From assembly GCA_947627805.1 (NCBI GenBank), contig CANQXB010000004.1, positions 1 through 34,448 on the forward strand: a stretch of DNA of 34,448 nucleotides. Direction: 5' to 3'. The first letter of the stretch is position 1, and every line of letters starts with the position of its first letter. Below the pieces are notes generated by a model. The model was not told where the DNA came from. It did no database searches and saw only the letters and a list, made by a program, of their open reading frames with translations. Positions 7,330 through 15,159 of this stretch are shown one piece after another. Source of the stretch: an uncultured Bacilli bacterium (GTDB lineage: Bacteria; Bacillota_I; Bacilli_A; RF39; UBA660). The position numbers were made by a program, and so were the translations under genes.

Positions 7330-10146
7330 CTATTTATTAGCCTCAAATATTTTCTTTAAGAATTCTCCGGTAAAGGAACCTTTAACTTTACTTACTTCTT
7401 CTGGAGTACCAGTAGCAATTACATTACCGCCAAATTTACCACCTTCAGGTCCTAAATCAATAACATAATCAGCTTGCTTAATAACATCTAAATTATGTTC
7501 AATAACAATAACCGTATCGCCATTATCAACAATCCGATTTAATACTTCAAGAAGTTTTTTAATGTCCGCTGAATGAAGTCCTGTTGTTGGTTCATCTAAA
7601 ATAAATACGGATTTACCCGTGGCTTTCTTTTGAAGTTCTTTTGCTAGTTTTACTCTTCCCGCTTCGCCACCAGATAAAGTTGGAGCTCCTTGTCCTAATT
7701 TAATATAAGATAAACCTACTTCATTCATAACTTTTAATTTATCATAAACTTTCGGAATATTTTCAAAAAATTTTAAAGCTTCACTTACTCGCATATCTAA
7801 AACATCAGCAATACTTTTGCCTTTAAATTTAACATCTAAAGTTTCTTTATTATATCTTTTACCCCCACAAACATCACAAGGAACATAAACATCAGGTAAG
7901 AAATGCATTTCAATTTTCTTAACTCCATCACCCCAACAAGCTTCACATCTTCCCCCTTTAACATTAAAGGAGAATCTTCCTTTATCATAACCTCGCATTT
8001 TAGATTCTTTCATATTAGCAAAAACATCTCTAATATCATCAAATACTCCTACATAAGTAGCCGGATTACTTCTTGGTGTTCTTCCAATGGCATCTTGACT
8101 AATATTTACTACTTTATCAACATTTTCGATACCTTTAATACTCTTACATTTACCCGGTATATCTTTAGAACGATAAATTTCTTTATGTAAGGTTTTATAT
8201 AATATTTCATTAACTAAAGTTGATTTACCACTTCCTGATACTCCAGTTACTACAATAAACTTATTTAAAGGGAATTTAACATTTATTTTATTTAAGTTAT
8301 TTTCTTCAGCTCCTCTAACTTCTAAGAATAAGCCATTTCCTTTCCGATTTTTTTTAGGTATTTCAATTTTTTCTTTACCACTTAAATAACGACCCGTAAT
8401 ACTTTTATCATTTTGCATTACTTCTTTAGGAGTACCCGCCGCAACTACATAACCTCCGGCTTCGCCCGCTCCCGGACCAATATCGACTAAATAATCCGCT
8501 GCTAGCATTGTATCAGTATCATGTTCTACCACAATTAAGGTATTACCTAAATCCCGCATTTCTTTTAAAGAATTAATTAATTTTTCATTATCTCTTTGAT
8601 GAAGTCCAATCGATGGTTCATCTAACACATATAAAACACCAGAAAGTTTACTACCAATTTGGGTAGCAAGTCTTATTCTTTGAGCTTCTCCACCTGATAA
8701 AGTCGCCGCACTTCTGGCTAAAGTTAAATAACTTAAACCCACATTCATTAAAAATTCTAATCTTGCTAAAATTTCTTTAATAAGAAGACTACTAATTTCT
8801 TTTTCTTCATTAGTAAGTTTTAAATTTTCTAAAAATTCTTTTAATTCATCAATTGCCATTTCCGTAAGTTCATAAATATTCTTTTTATTGATTTTAACAG
8901 CTAAAATTTCTTCTTTTAATCTTGTTCCATGACATTCATTACAAATAGATTCCACCATAAAGCCTTCAATCCATTCTCTAATCCAAGAAGAATTGGTTTC
9001 CAAATAACGTCTTTCTAAATTATTAACAATACCTTCATATTTACTTTTCGTATCTCTTGTACTCCCATTTTTAGCTACATAATGGAAATCCATAACATCA
9101 TTGGTTCCATATAAAATAATATATAAATCTTTTTTAGGCATATCTTTAACTGGCATATCTAAATCTATATTATAATGTTCCGCTACTGTTTTTAAACTAC
9201 TCATATACATATTGTTATCTAAGTTAATAGCCACAATAGCGCCTTTATTAATACTTTTAGTTTTATCAGGAATTAATAATTCTTCACTAATTTTAAGTTT
9301 AGTTCCTAATCCTTTACATTCCTCACATGCTCCATATGGTGAGTTAAAAGAAAACATTCTTGGTTCTAGTTCACTTATAGAAAAATTACAATAAGGACAA
9401 GCATAATTTTCACTCATTAAAAGTTCTTCTTCATCATTTATCTTAATAATAACAAGGCCATGAGCCATCTTAGCACTAACTTCTAAAGCTTCGAAAATCC
9501 GACTTCGCTCTTCACTATTTACTCTTAATTTATCAATTAAAACATAAATATCATCTTTAATATTTTTTTCTAAAGTTATTTCATCAGCACTATTATATAA
9601 AGTTCCATTAACTAAAATTCTCGTAAAACCTTTACTTTGTAAATCTTCAATTAAATCTTTATGCGTTCCTTTTTCTCCTCTTACAACAGGTGCATAAATT
9701 TCAATTTTAGTTCCTTCTTCAAAATTTAAAACTTTGTTAGTCATCTCTTCAATACTTTGACTTTTAATTGGTATTTTATGTATAGGACAATAAGGTACCC
9801 CAATTCTCGCAAATAAAAGTCTTAAATAATCGTATAATTCAGTAATAGTTCCTACTGTTGAACGAGGATTTTTATTCGTGGTTTTTTGGTCAATTGAAAT
9901 ACTTGGAGATAATCCTTCAATAGAATCCACATCAGGTTTATCACCAGAACCTATAAATTGCCGAGCATAAGCTGATAAGCTTTCCACATATCTTCTTTCT
10001 CCTTCAGCATAAATAGTGTCAAAAGCTAAACTACTTTTACCACTTCCCGAAACTCCTGTCATAACAATTAACTTGTTTTTGGGTAGTTCCAAATCAATAT
10101 TTTTTAAATTATTCTCTCTTGCTCCTCTAATAACAATTTTATCCAT
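7330..10146 (-). CDS. uvrA: Excinuclease ABC subunit A
   Basis: 938 aa, normal length for UvrA, the dimeric DNA damage sensor that loads UvrB in nucleotide-excision repair. Visible in order: first Walker A GVSGSGKS (31-38), the UvrB-binding region, first zinc module CPYC...CEEC (Cys 250, 253, 274, 277), the first ABC signature LSGGEAQRIRLA with Walker B LDEPSIGLH, a second Walker A GVSGSGKST, second zinc module CEAC...CDVC, and second signature LSGGEAGRVKLA with Walker B LDEPTTGLH. The ATG follows GGTGAAG. In Bacillota uvrA usually follows uvrB in one operon; here uvrB is about 21 kb away on the other strand. I see no LexA-type box at its promoter. Confidence 0.97.
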   Translation of the reverse strand: MDKIVIRGARENNLKNIDLELPKNKLIVMTGVSGSGKSSLAFDTIYAEGERRYVESLSAYARQFIGSGDKPDVDSIEGLSPSISIDQKTTNKNPRSTVGTITELYDYLRLLFARIGVPYCPIHKIPIKSQSIEEMTNKVLNFEEGTKIEIYAPVVRGEKGTHKDLIEDLQSKGFTRILVNGTLYNSADEITLEKNIKDDIYVLIDKLRVNSEERSRIFEALEVSAKMAHGLVIIKINDEEELLMSENYACPYCNFSISELEPRMFSFNSPYGACEECKGLGTKLKISEELLIPDKTKSINKGAIVAINLDNNMYMSSLKTVAEHYNIDLDMPVKDMPKKDLYIILYGTNDVMDFHYVAKNGSTRDTKSKYEGIVNNLERRYLETNSSWIREWIEGFMVESICNECHGTRLKEEILAVKINKKNIYELTEMAIDELKEFLENLKLTNEEKEISSLLIKEILARLEFLMNVGLSYLTLARSAATLSGGEAQRIRLATQIGSKLSGVLYVLDEPSIGLHQRDNEKLINSLKEMRDLGNTLIVVEHDTDTMLAADYLVDIGPGAGEAGGYVVAAGTPKEVMQNDKSITGRYLSGKEKIEIPKKNRKGNGLFLEVRGAEENNLNKINVKFPLNKFIVVTGVSGSGKSTLVNEILYKTLHKEIYRSKDIPGKCKSIKGIENVDKVVNISQDAIGRTPRSNPATYVGVFDDIRDVFANMKESKMRGYDKGRFSFNVKGGRCEACWGDGVKKIEMHFLPDVYVPCDVCGGKRYNKETLDVKFKGKSIADVLDMRVSEALKFFENIPKVYDKLKVMNEVGLSYIKLGQGAPTLSGGEAGRVKLAKELQKKATGKSVFILDEPTTGLHSADIKKLLEVLNRIVDNGDTVIVIEHNLDVIKQADYVIDLGPEGGKFGGNVIATGTPEEVSKVKGSFTGEFLKKIFEANK

Positions 10147-10208
10147 TTTTCTTCACCACAAATTCTCTTTATATTTTAAACTTTTTCTTATAAATTTCAA
10201 GCATAAAT

Positions 10209-10237
10209 ACTATATCAAACAATTGTATTCTTTGCAA
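10209..10237 (-). promoter_or_regulatory. uvrA promoter
   Basis: On the - strand: -35 TTGCAA (10237-10232), 17-bp spacer ending in TGA, -10 TATAGT (10214-10209), so also an extended -10. The leader would be about 55 nt. Confidence 0.65.
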
Positions 10238-10261
10238 GTCTAAATTAAAATATTATATGAA

Positions 10262-10287
10262 AAAGGCACCATTACCCAAGTGCCTTT
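10262..10287 (-). terminator. Terminator of the dCTP-deaminase-like operon
   Basis: An 8-bp stem AAAGGCAC/GTGCCTTT with a 10-nt loop and a T run on the - strand (GTGCCTTTTTC). It lies about 60 nt past the stop at 10347 and is preceded by a second hairpin (10290-10315). Confidence 0.8.
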
Positions 10288-10289
10288 AC

Positions 10290-10315
10290 AATGTAGAGAT
10301 TCTTTCCTCTACATT
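10290..10315 (-). repeat. Hairpin preceding the operon terminator
   Basis: AATGTAGAG (10290-10298) pairs exactly with CTCTACATT (10307-10315). With the stem at 10262-10287 it forms a tandem-hairpin 3' end, which could protect the mRNA from exonucleases. Confidence 0.6.
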
Positions 10316-10346
10316 AGTAGTATAAACAAATCTTTAATTATTATAC

Positions 10347-11369
10347 TTATTTTTTAATTAATTTATAAGAAAGACTCCCTAATTTTTCATTTGTTAAATT
10401 TTGCATACTTCCTTCATATGTTTTAGCTATTTCTCCTTCAGGAGTAAAATAATAAATTTGACAAGTTAACATATCTTTATAAACTCGAAGAGGAAGAGTT
10501 GTTCTAATTCCTAAATGAAAATACCCTTTATAGCCAATTGACCCCATACCCCCTGAACAATGAACATGATAACCTAATCTTCCTAAAGAACTACGACCAC
10601 TTATCATCGGAATTAAATTATTAGTTTCGGTCCATTCATTAGTTCTTCCTAAATAAGTTTTATCAGGGTATAAAATAACTCCTTCATCACCAATATTAAA
10701 ATATTCTACTTTATTTTCTTTTTTGATATCTAAAACAGGATCTGTATAATAACCCATTTTCGGATTTAAACTTAAATTAACGGAATTAGGATTAATTAAG
10801 ATTTTATTATCGGGATTAATAACGATATCACCCGTAGTCATTCTTTTCTTTATTTCATCGCCACTAAGCATGCCAATTTCTTGGCTAGTCTCATCTAAAC
10901 TTTTAAAAAATGTTAGATTACCCACTTCAATATTGGGATAAATTATTGTTGGTTTCGTACAAATTATACTAAGTAAAAATGGTCCATCATAATTATCCGT
11001 ACCATAACCACTCGTTAGTTCAATACTTAGTCCTAGTAATGATAAAGAAGTTCTTCCATGCATAACAGGAATATAACCATTTGTTTTAATATGCTCATTA
11101 GTCTTAGCTAAATAGACCTTATGAGGTTCCAAAAGAAAACCCGTTTGAGGAATGTGTGTTTTTCTTAATTTATTAATAGTTCCTTTAAATACTTCTTCTT
11201 GATATTCATAACTTTCTTTAGTATCAACAATCATATAATCATAAAAATATAATTCATCACTTAAAGAAATAAGACAACTATTCGGTTTATCTAAAGCATT
11301 CTCTAACATATTAGTAATTTTAATATTTCCAGATTCTATTTGGTTTTTTATTTCTTTACTTGTGAGCAT
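10347..11369 (-). CDS. Two-domain dCTP-deaminase/dUTPase-fold protein
   Basis: 340 aa holding two tandem copies of the trimeric dUTPase/dCTP deaminase fold (about 1-165 and 166-340). Copy 1 has HGRTSLSLLG (104-113), but T124 and S134 occupy the positions of the catalytic Asp and Glu of Dcd. Copy 2 has a good RSS-x-x-R motif, SGRSSLGRLG (257-266; R259, S260, S261, R264), but S277 and G287 replace the Asp and Glu. Neither copy should be active alone. The next gene upstream has the reverse pattern, suggesting that the two proteins complete one site together. The start is the ATG at 11369, with AAGGA 8 nt upstream inside the previous gene; the two genes overlap by 14 nt. It is the last gene of the operon. 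Confidence 0.8.
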   Translation of the reverse strand: MLTSKEIKNQIESGNIKITNMLENALDKPNSCLISLSDELYFYDYMIVDTKESYEYQEEVFKGTINKLRKTHIPQTGFLLEPHKVYLAKTNEHIKTNGYIPVMHGRTSLSLLGLSIELTSGYGTDNYDGPFLLSIICTKPTIIYPNIEVGNLTFFKSLDETSQEIGMLSGDEIKKRMTTGDIVINPDNKILINPNSVNLSLNPKMGYYTDPVLDIKKENKVEYFNIGDEGVILYPDKTYLGRTNEWTETNNLIPMISGRSSLGRLGYHVHCSGGMGSIGYKGYFHLGIRTTLPLRVYKDMLTCQIYYFTPEGEIAKTYEGSMQNLTNEKLGSLSYKLIKK

Positions 11370-11910
11370 GAAAACCATCCTTTTCTAATGTTCTTCCCTT
11401 ACCATATTCTTTGGCCATTCTTGATTCCGTAGCTTCAATTTGTCTAAAATATTTACCCCGATAAACATTTTTGCCACTTCCAATTAAAGGGTAATAATAG
11501 ATTCTTCCAATAGGAATATTGGGGTATGCAATCGTCGGATTAGCACAAATAATTTCTAAAGTCCAAGTCCCTTCAAAACCATTATCACCAAAACCGGCAG
11601 TTATATGAATTTCGACACCTAAACTAGCAAGTTCGGTAATTCCTGATAAAAGAGGAACATAACCATATGTTTTGGTATATTCATTAGTTCTGCCTAAATA
11701 AAGTTTATTAGGCTCTAACATAAGACCTTCATTAGGTATTTTAATAACCTTAGTGGGGCTCGGATTTTGCACATCTAAAAAAGGAGCATCATAGACTTTT
11801 AAAGTATCACCTAAAGTTACTTCAATATAATTTTCCCCAATTTTATTTTCATAATCATCCACATAAATATCTTGAGGAAAAGCTTTTTTTATTCCATCTT
11901 TATTTAACAT
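11356..11910 (-). CDS. Single-domain dCTP-deaminase-like protein
   Basis: 184 aa, one dUTPase/dCTP deaminase-fold domain. The segment TAGFGDNGFEGTWTLEI (104-120) matches the Dcd catalytic region, with the Asp (D109) and general-base Glu (E119) kept, and the C-terminal tail YRGKYFRQ...SR (150-164) resembles the nucleotide-covering tail of Dcd. However, the RSS-x-x-R motif that binds the triphosphate and base from the neighbouring subunit is degenerate: SGITELASLG (89-98). In Dcd trimers the site forms between subunits, so this chain may supply Asp/Glu while the two-domain protein supplies RSS/R. GGAGGG precedes the ATG. The fold call is firm; the activity (dCTP or dUTP, or none) is open. Some dCTP deaminases act in phage defence by draining dCTP. 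Confidence 0.85.
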   Translation of the reverse strand: MLNKDGIKKAFPQDIYVDDYENKIGENYIEVTLGDTLKVYDAPFLDVQNPSPTKVIKIPNEGLMLEPNKLYLGRTNEYTKTYGYVPLLSGITELASLGVEIHITAGFGDNGFEGTWTLEIICANPTIAYPNIPIGRIYYYPLIGSGKNVYRGKYFRQIEATESRMAKEYGKGRTLEKDGFHAHK

Positions 11911-11920
11911 AAAACCCTCC

Positions 11921-13447
11921 TTACTTTTCTTTAATTAATTTTTTATCTTTTTCAATAAAATCACTATAATCATTATTATAAATTACTTTTTTGACTTTCT
12001 TACCTATTTCCGTATTTTGATATTTAGTTAAAATTCTATCTATAACAATATCTTTAGTTAATAGATAATAAGTAGAAATATACATTAATTTCTTTAAGAT
12101 ATCTACTTCTGCATATCCCTTTAATATTTCTACTAAAAATACTCTTGCTACCATATAGAAATCCTCAAAATCATCTTTGGTAAATTTATCTAAAGGAACA
12201 CTTTCTAATACTTTAAGAAAATTCTTTTCTTCGGTTAAACTTTCGCCATAGTTATCTAATAAAAATAATAATCTAACTTTAACATTTTCTAATTCTTCAT
12301 TATTTCCATATTTATTTATAAGATAATGCGCTAAAAGAATATATCTTAAATAAAAGGCGCGAGTAATATTTTGATTAGCTAAATAAAACTTAAATAATTC
12401 GATGACCTCTTCTATTTCACTAATTTCTTCCTCTTCATCATCTTCGTCTTCTTCGTCATCATCTTCTACTTCATCTTCAAAATCATCATGATAAGCCGCC
12501 ATTTTTTCTTCTATTTCTTCCATTTCTTCTAAAAATTCATCAGGGAAAATTGGTTCTGCTAAACAAGAGCCATAATCTTCTTCGGATAATTCTTCATCAT
12601 CATTACTGTTTTGGGCTTTTGCAAATTTTTTATATTCAAATAGGCCTTGTATATCCATAAGTAACTTATCACAAGCAATTGATTTAGTACCAAAAATAGC
12701 ATCATAAAAACTATTTTCTAATAAATACTCTAATTTTTTCTCATGTAACTCACAAAATTTATCTTTTATAATATCTTCACTAAGTAAGTCATAATCGTCA
12801 TCATCATTTAACAATCCTAAACATCTAATGATAGTATCATAACATCTAATTTTCACATAAGAAGAATTTCCTATTTTAGTTAAAGTGTTAACAATAAACT
12901 TAGAAATAGTTTCTATATTAGGACTATTTTTAATAATTTTATATTCATAGTAATATTTTTCTAATATTTTTTCTACTTCTATAAGTTTTAAAACTTCATT
13001 CTTAATTTTCGTAGCATGCAAAGCATCCATAGGTTTTAAATGTTTACTAAAACCTATTAATTCGCCACATATTAACTGATTATAAGGATCTTCATAAAAA
13101 GGAAGATTAAATTTCACATCCCCAAATGATTCCATATCAACATCTTCTTTTATATAAATTCTTTCATTATCATAAGTAAAATATTCGTCATAATTAATTA
13201 AAAAATTTTCAAAGTTTTTTCTTTCTTCTTCTAAAGATATATTAAGTCCATAATTATGAAATTCTTTAAGTAATTCTGGGAAATATTCATCATCATATTC
13301 CTTAAAACGACTGTGATAATCAATATGTTCTTGAATTAGAGCAAGACGATAATTATGTAATTCTTCAAAAGTTAAAGACCTTTTATCTTCATAATCGTAA
13401 TATCTTTCAAATGCTAAAAAAATTATAAAATCAAAATAATTCTCCAT
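11921..13447 (-). CDS. Acidic helical protein of unknown function
   Basis: 508 aa, not recognised. It is predicted helical throughout, without signal peptide or membrane segments. The most obvious feature is a highly acidic tract (about 321-347, almost only Asp and Glu) dividing it into an N-terminal part of about 300 residues and a C-terminal helical part (about 348-500). A smaller acidic run NDDDDYD lies at 214-220. Cysteines are scattered and do not form a metal-binding pattern. It starts after AGGAGG and lies 10 nt before the dCTP-deaminase-like pair and 18 nt after the cyclophilin gene, so it is in the same operon. A scaffolding or chaperone-like role is possible, but nothing in the sequence proves it. 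Confidence 0.75.
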   Translation of the reverse strand: MENYFDFIIFLAFERYYDYEDKRSLTFEELHNYRLALIQEHIDYHSRFKEYDDEYFPELLKEFHNYGLNISLEEERKNFENFLINYDEYFTYDNERIYIKEDVDMESFGDVKFNLPFYEDPYNQLICGELIGFSKHLKPMDALHATKIKNEVLKLIEVEKILEKYYYEYKIIKNSPNIETISKFIVNTLTKIGNSSYVKIRCYDTIIRCLGLLNDDDDYDLLSEDIIKDKFCELHEKKLEYLLENSFYDAIFGTKSIACDKLLMDIQGLFEYKKFAKAQNSNDDEELSEEDYGSCLAEPIFPDEFLEEMEEIEEKMAAYHDDFEDEVEDDDEEDEDDEEEEISEIEEVIELFKFYLANQNITRAFYLRYILLAHYLINKYGNNEELENVKVRLLFLLDNYGESLTEEKNFLKVLESVPLDKFTKDDFEDFYMVARVFLVEILKGYAEVDILKKLMYISTYYLLTKDIVIDRILTKYQNTEIGKKVKKVIYNNDYSDFIEKDKKLIKEK

Positions 13448-13465
13448 AAAACCTCCTAATTATAT

Positions 13466-14083
13466 TTATTTTTCAACATTTACAAAACGCATTGTTTTAA
13501 TGCTTTGGGTAACAATTGGTTTGTCATAATCATCAGTTCTTACTTTAGATATTTCTAAGATGTTTTTATAACCTGCGATTACTTTACCAAAGGCGGCATA
13601 AGCCCCATCTAAATAGCCAATACTATCATTATCATTAACACAAATAAAGAATTGACTAGAAGCACTGTTAAAATCTTTTTCTTGTCTTGCCATCGATATT
13701 ATTCCTTCTTCATGTTTTAAATTGTTTTCAAAACCATTTTGAGCAAATTCCCCTTTAATAGAATCTTCACTTCCCCCAGTACCATTGCCAAGAGGATCTC
13801 CCGTTTGCACCATAAAATCCGCAATTACCCGATGAAAAATTAAGCCATCATAAAATTTTTCTTTTACTAACTTTTGAAAATTAGCCACCGTTTCAGGAGC
13901 AATATCCAGATATAACTCCATAATTACTACTTTATCTTTATTAGTAACCATTTTTACATAATTAGTTACTTCTTCCGTTTCTGTATATTTGATATTTTCG
14001 ATTTCGCCATTTGTTAAATCTTTTTTAGCACAGCCAAAAGTAAATATCGTCAAAAATAAAAATAGATAGATTAATTTTTTCAT
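13466..14083 (-). CDS. Lipoprotein cyclophilin (peptidyl-prolyl isomerase)
   Basis: 205 aa. A short signal peptide (KKLIYLFLFLTIFTFG) ends at a cysteine followed by AKK, so this is a probable lipoprotein, although Thr-Phe-Gly before the Cys is an unusual lipobox. The mature part is a cyclophilin-type prolyl isomerase: FHRVIADFMVQTGDP is the catalytic block with the active-site Arg, followed by the GTGG loop, FFICVND and LDGAYAAFGKV. It should help fold secreted or surface proteins outside the membrane. The start is the ATG at 14083, after GGTGAT; an upstream in-frame ATG at 14101 overlaps the likely -10. Lgt (6381-7193) would lipidate it. Confidence 0.9.
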   Translation of the reverse strand: MKKLIYLFLFLTIFTFGCAKKDLTNGEIENIKYTETEEVTNYVKMVTNKDKVVIMELYLDIAPETVANFQKLVKEKFYDGLIFHRVIADFMVQTGDPLGNGTGGSEDSIKGEFAQNGFENNLKHEEGIISMARQEKDFNSASSQFFICVNDNDSIGYLDGAYAAFGKVIAGYKNILEISKVRTDDYDKPIVTQSIKTMRFVNVEK

Positions 14084-14099
14084 GTTATCACCTATAACC

Positions 14100-14128
14100 A
14101 TTATAATCTATCTATTTAAATTTATAAA
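14100..14128 (-). promoter_or_regulatory. Possible internal promoter before the cyclophilin gene
   Basis: On the - strand TATAAT (14105-14100) lies 17 bp downstream of a weak -35, TTTATA (14128-14123). It would give a leader of about 10 nt and allow expression of the last four operon genes without the MerR promoter. Confidence 0.4.
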
Positions 14129-14134
14129 GTCTTT

Positions 14135-14455
14135 TTATTTCTTTTTTAATTTAACCGCCGTACCATAAACAATAATTTCAGCAGCGCCACCCATAACAGC
14201 GGAAGAACCATACCTAATATTAATAACGGCATCAGCGCCCAAACTTTCGGCTTCATCAACCATTCTTTTAGTAGCCATTTTTCTCGCTAAACTTATCATA
14301 TCGGTGTAACTTGCAATTTCACCACCGACAATAGTTTTAAGCCCGGCCATAAAATCTCTTCCAATATTTTTGGATTGCACAATTTGTCCTTTAACAAGTC
14401 CTAAAACTTCTTCAATTTCTTCTCCTGGTAAATAATCAATATTTACTAGCTTCAT
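14135..14455 (-). CDS. YbjQ/UPF0145 family protein
   Basis: 106 aa, nearly all of it one YbjQ (DUF74/UPF0145) domain, a small oligomeric fold sometimes annotated as heavy-metal-binding. Typical features: GEIASYTDMISLAR in the middle, then AESLGADAVINIRY and GGAAEIIVYGTAV at the end. The biological role of the family is not established. The start is the ATG at 14455, 8 nt after GGAGG; the first 20 nt overlap the 3' end of the membrane MerR gene, so translation is coupled. That link suggests the regulator and this protein act in one response, possibly envelope or metal related. Confidence 0.85.
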   Translation of the reverse strand: MKLVNIDYLPGEEIEEVLGLVKGQIVQSKNIGRDFMAGLKTIVGGEIASYTDMISLARKMATKRMVDEAESLGADAVINIRYGSSAVMGGAAEIIVYGTAVKLKKK

Positions 14456-15080
14456 CTTCTTCACCTCCTAAAATTTCTTTAATTCTTTTAATTAAATTAA
14501 TTAAAACGGCTCCAACTGGTAAACCAAGAATTAACATTAAAAACCAAAATAATGGCCATGGACACTTTTCAACTTCCGTAATTTGAAAATAACAAATAAG
14601 ACCAATCAAAAAGATAAAAATACCACTAAAAATTAAACTGGCAAGAATGGCTCCGCCGATTCTTTTTCCTTTACTAGGTAACTCCCTATTCATTGTAAAT
14701 CGCTCCTTTTTATTTAATATATTTATTTCTTTAAAATATTTTTCAATATTTAAATTTTCATAAGTAACATCATCTTTAATTATTTCTTGGCACATTTCTT
14801 TTACTTTATCAAAATTTAATTTTAAACTATCAATTTTTTGAATCCGATTATTTAAACAATCTTTTAAAGATATTTTTCCTTCATTTAATTCTCTTAATTC
14901 TTTAATGGGTACATCTAGTTCTCTTAAAAATTTAATAATTTTTAATTTCTTTATGTCTTCTTCATCATAATACCGGTAGTCATTATCTTTTCTTTTCGGA
15001 TTTAGTAAATGATTATCTTCATAAAACCGAATACTTTTTTTAGATAATCCCACGATATTTTCAACTTCATTAATAAGCAT
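14436..15080 (-). CDS. Membrane-anchored MerR-family regulator
   Basis: 214 aa. Residues 1-70 are a MerR DNA-binding domain (GLSKKSIRFYEDNHLL at 11-26, DYRYYDEEDI at 34-43), followed by a coiled-coil region to about 130. Instead of a soluble ligand domain there are two strong transmembrane helices (about 141-165 and 174-197) joined by a short loop holding C173, then a charged cytosolic tail. This one-component membrane architecture suggests that it senses a membrane or envelope signal. The start follows AGGAG. It has its own MerR-type promoter and is the first gene of a six-gene operon ending at the terminator at 10262. No partner sensor gene is visible. Confidence 0.88.
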   Translation of the reverse strand: MLINEVENIVGLSKKSIRFYEDNHLLNPKRKDNDYRYYDEEDIKKLKIIKFLRELDVPIKELRELNEGKISLKDCLNNRIQKIDSLKLNFDKVKEMCQEIIKDDVTYENLNIEKYFKEINILNKKERFTMNRELPSKGKRIGGAILASLIFSGIFIFLIGLICYFQITEVEKCPWPLFWFLMLILGLPVGAVLINLIKRIKEILGGEEDEASKY

Positions 15081-15100
15081 ATTATCTCCTTTCTAACCTT

Positions 15101-15131
15101 AATATAAACTATTACCTTGGGTTAAGGTCAA
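15101..15131 (-). promoter_or_regulatory. MerR-type promoter of the membrane-MerR operon
   Basis: On the - strand: -35 TTGACC (15131-15126), 19-bp spacer, -10 TATATT (15106-15101). An imperfect dyad ACCTT/AAGGT lies across the -35 edge and the spacer. The 19-bp spacer is the MerR signature, so autoregulation is likely. The -35 starts directly after the T run of the terminator at 15139-15159. Confidence 0.8.
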
Positions 15132-15138
15132 GAAAAAA

Positions 15139-15159
15139 AGAAATATTATACATATTTCT
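15139..15159 (-). terminator. Terminator of the activase operon
   Basis: A perfect 8-bp stem AGAAATAT/ATATTTCT with a 5-nt loop, followed on the - strand by six Ts. The stem includes part of the stop codon of the activase gene (stop at 15160-15158). Confidence 0.8.

Noticed and set aside
7903..8190. Open frame on the + strand opposite uvrA (also 9212-9394)
   Set aside because: Lies entirely within the conserved uvrA coding sequence, has no ribosome site, and its composition looks like a mirror of the real gene.
10147..10260. LexA (DinR) box at uvrA
   Set aside because: I found no GAAC-N4-GTTC-like dyad in the promoter region.
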